This document shows positions 1 to 4,023 of a stretch of DNA of 12,421 bases, piece by piece. Positions within the stretch are counted from its first letter, which is position 1. Each line of letters opens with the position of its first letter. Origin of the DNA: DATLFS01 sp035540935. Its GTDB lineage: Bacteria > Actinomycetota > CADDZG01 > WHSQ01. Under the pieces are notes generated by a model, which did no database searches, had not been told where the DNA came from, and saw nothing but the letters and a program-made list of their open reading frames with translations. A program made the translations under genes and the position numbers. The stretch lies in the NCBI GenBank assembly GCA_035540935.1, contig DATLFS010000022.1:1-12421 (forward strand), written 5' to 3'.

Positions 1-2
1 TG

Positions 3-707
3 GGAGTCCTCGCGTGGTGGGCGGTGCGGGGGGCGGCGCGCGGCGCCGGGGGAGTGAGCGAGTTGGGAGCTGCCCTCTCGCAGTTGGCGGAGCCTGCACT
101 GAACACCGCGGTCGCGTCGATCGCGGCGGCCGCCGCCGCGGTCGTCCTGGTGGCACCCGTGGCCTTCCTCACGGCGCGCCAGCGCAGCGCGTCCGGGGCG
201 GCGGCGAACGCGGTGATCGTCGGGGGATTCGCCTTGCCCGGACTCGCGATCGCCCTATCGCTCGTCGTGGTGACGCTCGGCGCGCCGGGCCCGCTCGGCC
301 GCCTCTACCAGACCCTGCCCCTGCTCGTCTTCGCGTACGTCGTCCACTTCGGCGCGCAGGCGTTGCGCGCGTCCCAAGCCGCGGTAGCCGGCGTGCCGCG
401 GGGCGTGGAAGACGCCGCGCGCGTGCTGGGGGCGCGGCGGGCGGCCAGGCTGGTGCGGGTCGAGCTTCCGCTCATGGCGCCGGGATTGCTCGCCGGCGGC
501 GGGCTCGTGCTGCTCTCGTCGATGAAGGAGCTTCCGGCCAGCCTGTTGCTCGCTCCCGCCGGCTTTCAGACGCTTGCGATGAAGATCTGGGGAGCGACCG
601 AGAGCGCTCTGTTCGGGCTCGCCGCGATCGGATCGCTGGTGCTGATCGCTCTGTCCGCGCTCCTGACGTGGGCCCTCGTGATCCGCCGCGGCGACATGTT
701 CGTATGA
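3..707 (+). CDS. Ferric-iron type ABC transporter permease, C-terminal part (5' truncated)
   Basis: This is the 3' part of an inner-membrane permease of the binding-protein-dependent ABC family; the reading frame is open to the left edge, so the start lies outside the window. The visible ~234 residues hold several hydrophobic segments and the cytoplasmic EAA loop that docks the ATPase, seen as GVEDAARVLGARRAARLVRV followed by ELP and a Gly-rich helix. The stretch KELPASLLLAPAGFQTLA resembles the one found near the C terminus of FbpB/SfuB-type Fe(III) permeases, which normally carry two permease domains in about 500-550 residues, so the second domain is what is seen here. Its stop overlaps the next start by 4 bases (ATGA), implying co-transcription and translational coupling. 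Iron as substrate is inferred from family resemblance and from the nearby ferritin and DtxR-like regulator. Related permeases for thiamine, sulfate or phosphonates are alternatives. Confidence 0.88.
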   Translation, partial: GVLAWWAVRGAARGAGGVSELGAALSQLAEPALNTAVASIAAAAAAVVLVAPVAFLTARQRSASGAAANAVIVGGFALPGLAIALSLVVVTLGAPGPLGRLYQTLPLLVFAYVVHFGAQALRASQAAVAGVPRGVEDAARVLGARRAARLVRVELPLMAPGLLAGGGLVLLSSMKELPASLLLAPAGFQTLAMKIWGATESALFGLAAIGSLVLIALSALLTWALVIRRGDMFV

Positions 708-2059
708 GCCTCCGGCTGGCGATCGCGGCGGTGGCGATCGTGGGCGCAGCGGCCGCGGCCGCGGGCATCGGCGTGCGCGCCTCCTACGGCGCCCAGGTGA
801 CGGGTGACGAGCCCCACTACCTCCTGACCGCGATCAGCCTCGCGGAGGACCGGAGCCTCAACGTGAGCGACGAGATCAGAGCGCGTCGCTACCTGCCGTT
901 CCACGAGGTCCCGATCGACCCGCAGTCCCGCCCCCTCGACGAGCGCGGCACGCTCGTGAGCCCGCACGACCCACTCCTGCCGTTGCTCCTCGCGGCGCCC
1001 GTCGCGGCCGGCGGGTGGATCGCCGCCAAGGCGCTCCTCGCCGCGCTGAACGGCGTCCTGGCCGGTGCCGTCGTGTGGATCGCCGTCCGGCGCTTCGGCG
1101 CCGGTGTAGCGCCCGCCGCCCTGGTAGCCGGTGTATTCGCCGCCTCCGCTCCGTTCGCGGTCTACGGCAACCAGGTCTACCCGGAGCTCCCGGCCGCGCT
1201 CGCGGTGACCGGCGCCACAGGCGCGCTCACCGGCCGGTTCGGACGCGGCGGGATGACGCTGCTCGCGGCCTCGGTGATCGCACTGCCCTGGCTGTCGGTC
1301 AAGTACGCGCCGGTCGCCGCGGCGCTCGCGCTCCTCGGCCTCCTCCGGCTCCGGCTCGCCGGTCGCGCCCGCGCCGCCGCCGCGCTCGCGGGCGGTCTCG
1401 GTCTCGCCGGTGCCGCCTTCGTCGTGCTGCACCTTGCCTGGTACGGCGGCGTCACCCCCTATGCGGCCGGCGACCACTTCGTCGGAGGCGAGCTGACGGT
1501 GGTCGGCCGCCCCGACTTCGCCGGGCGTTCCGTCCGCCTCGTCGGCCTCCTGATCGACCGCGAGTTCGGGCTGGCGGCGTGGCAACCCGCATGGCTGCTC
1601 ACGCTTCCGGCGGCGGGCTGGTTGCTGCGGGCGCGCCCGCAGGGTTGGCCGGTGCTCGCGGCGCCGTTCGCGGCCGGCTGGCTGACCGCGACCTTCGTCG
1701 CTCTCACGATGCACGGCTGGTGGTGGCCCGGCCGCCAGGTCGTGGTGGTGCTCCCCGCGGCCCTGATCGCCGTGGCCGCGTGGACGCGCTCCCGTCGCCG
1801 CCTCGCCGCCGTCGTCGCGCTGGGCGCGGCCGGCATCGTCACCTACGCGTGGTTCGTCGTGGAGGGCATGGCGCGCCGGACCACGTGGGCGGTCGACTTC
1901 TACGAGGCGTCGGTTCCGATCTATCGCGCCTGGGCGCAGCTCCTCCCGGCGTACCGGGAGCCCGGAGCTACCACATGGACGCTCCACGCGCTCTGGGTGG
2001 TCGTGGCGATCTCGCTCGTCGTGTGGGGCTACAGGACGGCTTCGTCTAGCGGACGGTGA
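704..2059 (+). CDS. Polytopic membrane protein, GT39/ArnT-like glycosyltransferase candidate
   Basis: A 451-residue integral membrane protein with about ten hydrophobic segments. After a first membrane helix (residues ~4-24) comes TGDEPHYLL (Asp35-Glu36), the acidic first-loop motif typical of GT-C enzymes of the PMT/ArnT/GT39 type, which move sugars from polyprenyl-phosphate carriers onto acceptors outside the membrane. Further family-like stretches are YPELPAAL and LPWLSVKYAP in the middle. Ala, Leu and Val dominate the helices. The start is the ATG that overlaps the permease stop by 4 bases; no separate Shine-Dalgarno is needed if the two are coupled. The 3' end overlaps the convergent lipoprotein gene by 14 bases. 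The acceptor and the sugar cannot be told from sequence, and the link with the iron permease is positional only. It could also be a non-catalytic relative of the family. Confidence 0.8.
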   Translation: MSLRLAIAAVAIVGAAAAAAGIGVRASYGAQVTGDEPHYLLTAISLAEDRSLNVSDEIRARRYLPFHEVPIDPQSRPLDERGTLVSPHDPLLPLLLAAPVAAGGWIAAKALLAALNGVLAGAVVWIAVRRFGAGVAPAALVAGVFAASAPFAVYGNQVYPELPAALAVTGATGALTGRFGRGGMTLLAASVIALPWLSVKYAPVAAALALLGLLRLRLAGRARAAAALAGGLGLAGAAFVVLHLAWYGGVTPYAAGDHFVGGELTVVGRPDFAGRSVRLVGLLIDREFGLAAWQPAWLLTLPAAGWLLRARPQGWPVLAAPFAAGWLTATFVALTMHGWWWPGRQVVVVLPAALIAVAAWTRSRRRLAAVVALGAAGIVTYAWFVVEGMARRTTWAVDFYEASVPIYRAWAQLLPAYREPGATTWTLHALWVVVAISLVVWGYRTASSSGR

Positions 2060-2651
2060 ACTCCGTGTGCATGCCGAGCTCGAAGTGGTTCTCGACCTCG
2101 CCGTCCTCCTCGTGGAGGAGGTTGCAGAGGAGGACGTAGTCGCCCTTCGGCAGCTCGAACGTACCGGAGCAGCTCTCGCCGGCCGGGAACGCCTCGACCT
2201 CACCGAGGAAGTCGTCGCCCATCGACTCGAGGTCGACGGTGCCGTCATCGGCAAGGGGAAGATCGTCCGCCGACTTCCCGCGTACGACGGCGAACTCGTG
2301 CACGTCCTCTCCTTCGTTCTCGAGCGCGAACGTCACGACCCCGGCCTTCACCGAGTCGCGGTCGGGGGTGACATGCCACTCACCAAGGCGTACCGCCACC
2401 TCTGTGGTCGCCTCCGGCTCGAGCGCGCCCCCTACCGGAGCGCACTCGGCGACGGCCGTGCCCGACGCGTGGCCCGTGGCCGAGCCGGAGGCGCTTCCCG
2501 ATCCGTGCGCATGAGTGCCGGAGCCGGAGGCGGATCCGGAGGACGTTCCGGTGGCCCGGACGTCGGCTCCGTCGTCGGCGCCGCACGCGGTCGCGAGCAG
2601 AAGGAGGGGGAGGGCCAGCGCCAGAAAGGTCACTCGGGTGGGTCGCAGCAT
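2046..2651 (-). CDS. Secreted lipoprotein with cupredoxin-like copper domain
   Basis: A 201-residue protein with a basic N terminus (MLRPTR), a hydrophobic core and a lipobox LATAC, giving a lipidated Cys23. Residues ~35-68 are a low-complexity Ser/Gly/Ala linker containing His47, His49 and His61. The C-terminal ~120 residues look like a cupredoxin: a strand with VHEF (His118), then YVLLCNLLH (Cys176, His180) and HFELGMHTEFTV (His189, Met194). His118, Cys176, His189 and Met194 form a complete type-1 copper set, with a loop of about 12 residues between Cys and the second His. Cys70 and Cys161 could form a disulfide. The ATG at 2651 has a GAGGAG ribosome site 5 bases upstream (2657-2662), which touches a DtxR/IdeR-like box. 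Possible roles are electron transfer or metal handling at the cell surface beside iron uptake; neither is shown by the sequence. Confidence 0.85.
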   Translation of the reverse strand: MLRPTRVTFLALALPLLLLATACGADDGADVRATGTSSGSASGSGTHAHGSGSASGSATGHASGTAVAECAPVGGALEPEATTEVAVRLGEWHVTPDRDSVKAGVVTFALENEGEDVHEFAVVRGKSADDLPLADDGTVDLESMGDDFLGEVEAFPAGESCSGTFELPKGDYVLLCNLLHEEDGEVENHFELGMHTEFTVR

Positions 2652-2660
2652 CGTTTCTCC

Positions 2661-2679
2661 TCGGGTAAGGCCGACCTAA
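2661..2679. promoter_or_regulatory. DtxR/IdeR-type iron box
   Basis: The 19 bases TCGGGTAAGGCCGACCTAA match 14 of 19 positions of the known DtxR/IdeR operator TTAGGTTAGGCTAACCTAA, including the full CCTAA end. The site lies 10 bases upstream of the cupredoxin lipoprotein start, overlaps the end of its Shine-Dalgarno and sits just downstream of a candidate -10. That placement would block transcription. It is about 95 bases upstream of the ferritin start; IdeR is known to activate ferritin genes in mycobacteria from upstream boxes, so one site could serve both directions. The match was counted by eye and no score was computed. Confidence 0.6.
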
Positions 2680-2690
2680 TGTCGGAGGTG

Positions 2691-2696
2691 AGGATA
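2691..2696 (-). promoter_or_regulatory. Candidate -10 for the cupredoxin lipoprotein gene
   Basis: Read on the minus strand this is TATCCT, which fits TANNNT. It would place the transcript start near 2684, giving a leader of about 33 bases, and would put the iron box at 2661-2679 just inside the transcribed region. I see no good -35 hexamer at the expected spacing, so this is tentative. Confidence 0.3.
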
Positions 2697-2738
2697 AGCG
2701 AACTCGTGGGCCGAAGCACGGCGTGCCGACGCTCCCAC

Positions 2739-2744
2739 TACGAT
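2739..2744 (+). promoter_or_regulatory. Candidate -10 for the ferritin gene
   Basis: TACGAT fits TANNNT and would start a transcript near 2751, leaving a leader of about 23 bases that includes the ribosome site. No convincing -35 is seen, which would suit an activated promoter. Just upstream, 2716-2726 is a short perfect inverted repeat (GCACG-G-CGTGC) that could be part of an operator but is too short to assign. Confidence 0.3.
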
Positions 2745-2759
2745 GACGCCGACGGAGCG

Positions 2760-2766
2760 AAAGGAG
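2760..2766 (+). promoter_or_regulatory. Ribosome binding site of ferritin
   Basis: AAAGGAG lies 7 bases before the GTG at 2774. It decides the start, because the GTG places the protein at the usual ferritin N terminus (MAIPKRVEGALNRQLN). Confidence 0.75.
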
Positions 2767-2773
2767 ATCGAAC

Positions 2774-3274
2774 GTGGCCATCCCCAAGCGCGTCGAGGGG
2801 GCGTTGAATCGGCAGCTGAACGTCGAGCTGGCCTCTGCGTACGCCTACCTCGCCATGAGCGCCTATTGCGAGCGACAGAACCTTCCCGGGTTCGGCTTGT
2901 GGCTGCGGGCGCAGTGGGAAGAGGAGCTCGAGCATGCGATGAAGTTCTACTCGTTCGTCATCGACCGCGGCGGTGACGTGCGGTTCGACGCGATCGACGA
3001 ACCCCGCAGCGAGTTCTCGGGCGTGCTCGAGGTCTTCGAGGCGGCGCTCCGCAACGAGGAAGCGGTGACCGCGGCGATCCACGACCTCTACACCCTCGTC
3101 TCGGAGGAGCGCGACTACCCGAGCCAGGCCTTCCTCAACTGGTTCGTCACCGAGCAGGTCGAGGAAGAGAAGATCGTCGGCGAGGTGGTCGACTCGATCA
3201 AGCGGGTCGGCGAGAGCGGCGAGGCTCTGTTCCTGCTCGATCGCGAGCTGGGGAAGCGGCAGCCGGAGGCGTAG
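2774..3274 (+). CDS. ftn: Bacterial non-heme ferritin (FtnA type)
   Basis: A 166-residue four-helix ferritin that oxidises Fe(II) and stores it as a mineral inside a 24-subunit shell in the cytoplasm. By alignment to E. coli FtnA with an offset of one, all ferroxidase residues are present: Glu18, Tyr25, Glu51, His54, Glu95, Gln128 and Glu131, plus the third-site residues Glu50, Glu127 and Glu130. The heme-binding Met of bacterioferritin is not apparent, and the conserved pieces EEELEHAMKFY, NWFVTEQVEEE and the C-terminal LFLLDRELGKR are those of FtnA-like proteins. The length is typical. It starts with GTG behind a good Shine-Dalgarno and is divergent from the cupredoxin lipoprotein across a gap carrying an iron box, so iron-dependent control is likely. 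Its stop faces the stop of the DtxR-like regulator 5 bases away. Confidence 0.96.
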   Translation: MAIPKRVEGALNRQLNVELASAYAYLAMSAYCERQNLPGFGLWLRAQWEEELEHAMKFYSFVIDRGGDVRFDAIDEPRSEFSGVLEVFEAALRNEEAVTAAIHDLYTLVSEERDYPSQAFLNWFVTEQVEEEKIVGEVVDSIKRVGESGEALFLLDRELGKRQPEA

Positions 3275-3289
3275 CGGCGCTAAGCCGGC
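3262..3289. terminator. Weak bidirectional terminator candidate between convergent genes
   Basis: GCCGG at 3262-3266 can pair with CCGGC at 3285-3289. Inside it, 3272-3282 is a perfect palindrome (TAGCG-G-CGCTA) made of the two facing stop codons. No T-run follows on either strand, so a classical intrinsic terminator is not supported. The structure may only reflect the symmetric stop codons. Confidence 0.22.
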
Positions 3290-3960
3290 AGCACCCAGAG
3301 GTTGTCGGCGAGCTGGGCCCCGAGGCCCACCCGCCGGCCGTCGACCTCCAGCGTCCGCGTGCCGTCCGGCGCGACCTCCACCAGCGTCAGGTCGCGGCCC
3401 GGCATGAGGTTGTGCCGTTCGAGGTAGACGAGGACGTCGTGATCCAGCTCGATGTCCTCGAGGAGGCGCGTCAGGCGTCCTCCTTCGCCGGGCCCGAGAT
3501 CGGCTACCGCGCGCAGATCCGTCCACGCGACCGGAGATGGTTCGCCGGGGATGGGGTTGCCGTGCGGGCAGACGAGGTCGCCGTCGAGGCGGTCGACGAT
3601 CGCTCGCTCGACCTCCGTCGTCATCACCTTCTCCCAATCCTCGGCCTGCTCGTGGCAGAGATGCCACGGGATGCCGAGGATGTCGGTGAGCATGCGCTCG
3701 GCGAGCCGGTGGCGGCGCACGAGGGTGGCGGCCAGCTCCCGTCCCGGCTCCGTCAGGGTGATCTCGCGCCCTGCCTCGATCGTGCAGAGGCCTTCCTCGA
3801 CGAGGCGGCGCACGCCCTCGGAGACGGTGGCCGCCGCCAATCCCAGCCGTTCGGAGATCCTCGCCTGCAACACGCGGCGACCTTCTTCCTCGAGCTCGTA
3901 GATCGCCTCGAGGTACTCCTTGGTGGCGGGATTCAGGTCCCGGACGTCGAGCGGGGGCAT
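3280..3960 (-). CDS. DtxR-family metal-dependent transcription regulator with atypical metal site
   Basis: A 226-residue regulator with the full DtxR layout: a winged helix (~10-75, ARISERLGLAAATVSEGVRRL), a dimerisation/metal domain (~76-140, RHRLAERMLTDILGIPWHLCHEQ... and GNPIPG) and a C-terminal FeoA/SH3-like domain (~165-226). Such proteins bind Fe(II) or Mn(II) and then DNA. Aligned to DtxR with an offset of about 5, the ancillary site is kept (His84, Glu88, His103, Glu171, with His174 for Gln173). The primary site differs: Glu15 for Met10, Glu107 for Cys102, Glu110 for Glu105 and Lys111 for His106. Glu15, Glu18, Glu107 and Glu110 resemble the MntR set. The ATG at 3960 is preceded in frame by a stop codon and has no Shine-Dalgarno; a -10 lies 6 bases upstream, so it is probably leaderless. 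It may act on the box at 2661-2679. Confidence 0.92.
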   Translation of the reverse strand: MPPLDVRDLNPATKEYLEAIYELEEEGRRVLQARISERLGLAAATVSEGVRRLVEEGLCTIEAGREITLTEPGRELAATLVRRHRLAERMLTDILGIPWHLCHEQAEDWEKVMTTEVERAIVDRLDGDLVCPHGNPIPGEPSPVAWTDLRAVADLGPGEGGRLTRLLEDIELDHDVLVYLERHNLMPGRDLTLVEVAPDGTRTLEVDGRRVGLGAQLADNLWVLPA

Positions 3961-3966
3961 GACGAG

Positions 3967-3972
3967 ATTCTA
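3967..3972 (-). promoter_or_regulatory. -10 element for leaderless DtxR-family gene
   Basis: On the minus strand this reads TAGAAT (5 of 6 of TATAAT) and ends 6 bases before the ATG at 3960. The transcript would start at or next to the A of the start codon. The lack of any Shine-Dalgarno agrees. No -35 match is evident. Confidence 0.55.
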
Positions 3973-4011
3973 GGGGGAGGTGTCCGCCGCGGGCGCCGCT
4001 CGGGCGACGGA

Positions 4012-4017
4012 TAGCAT
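4012..4017 (+). promoter_or_regulatory. -10 element for leaderless polA
   Basis: TAGCAT fits TANNNT and ends 6 bases before the GTG at 4024, the spacing expected of a leaderless transcript. There is no Shine-Dalgarno. The TAG of this hexamer is also the in-frame stop that bounds the gene upstream. No -35 match is evident. Confidence 0.5.
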
Positions 4018-4023
4018 CGGCCG

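Noticed and set aside
14..703. Extension of the GT-like gene upstream of 704
   Set aside because: It would overlap the permease in full and add an Arg/Gly-rich shadow sequence. The ATG at 704 is followed directly by a membrane helix and a family motif.
566..2254. Long open frame on the minus strand across the GT-like gene
   Set aside because: Arg/Gly/Glu-rich translation with no recognisable domain; it is the GC-driven shadow of a gene whose product has a clear membrane pattern and family motifs.
2689..2707. Second DtxR/IdeR-like box downstream of the first
   Set aside because: Only 11 of 19 positions match and the CCTAA half is lost. It overlaps the candidate -10; too weak to list without a matrix score.
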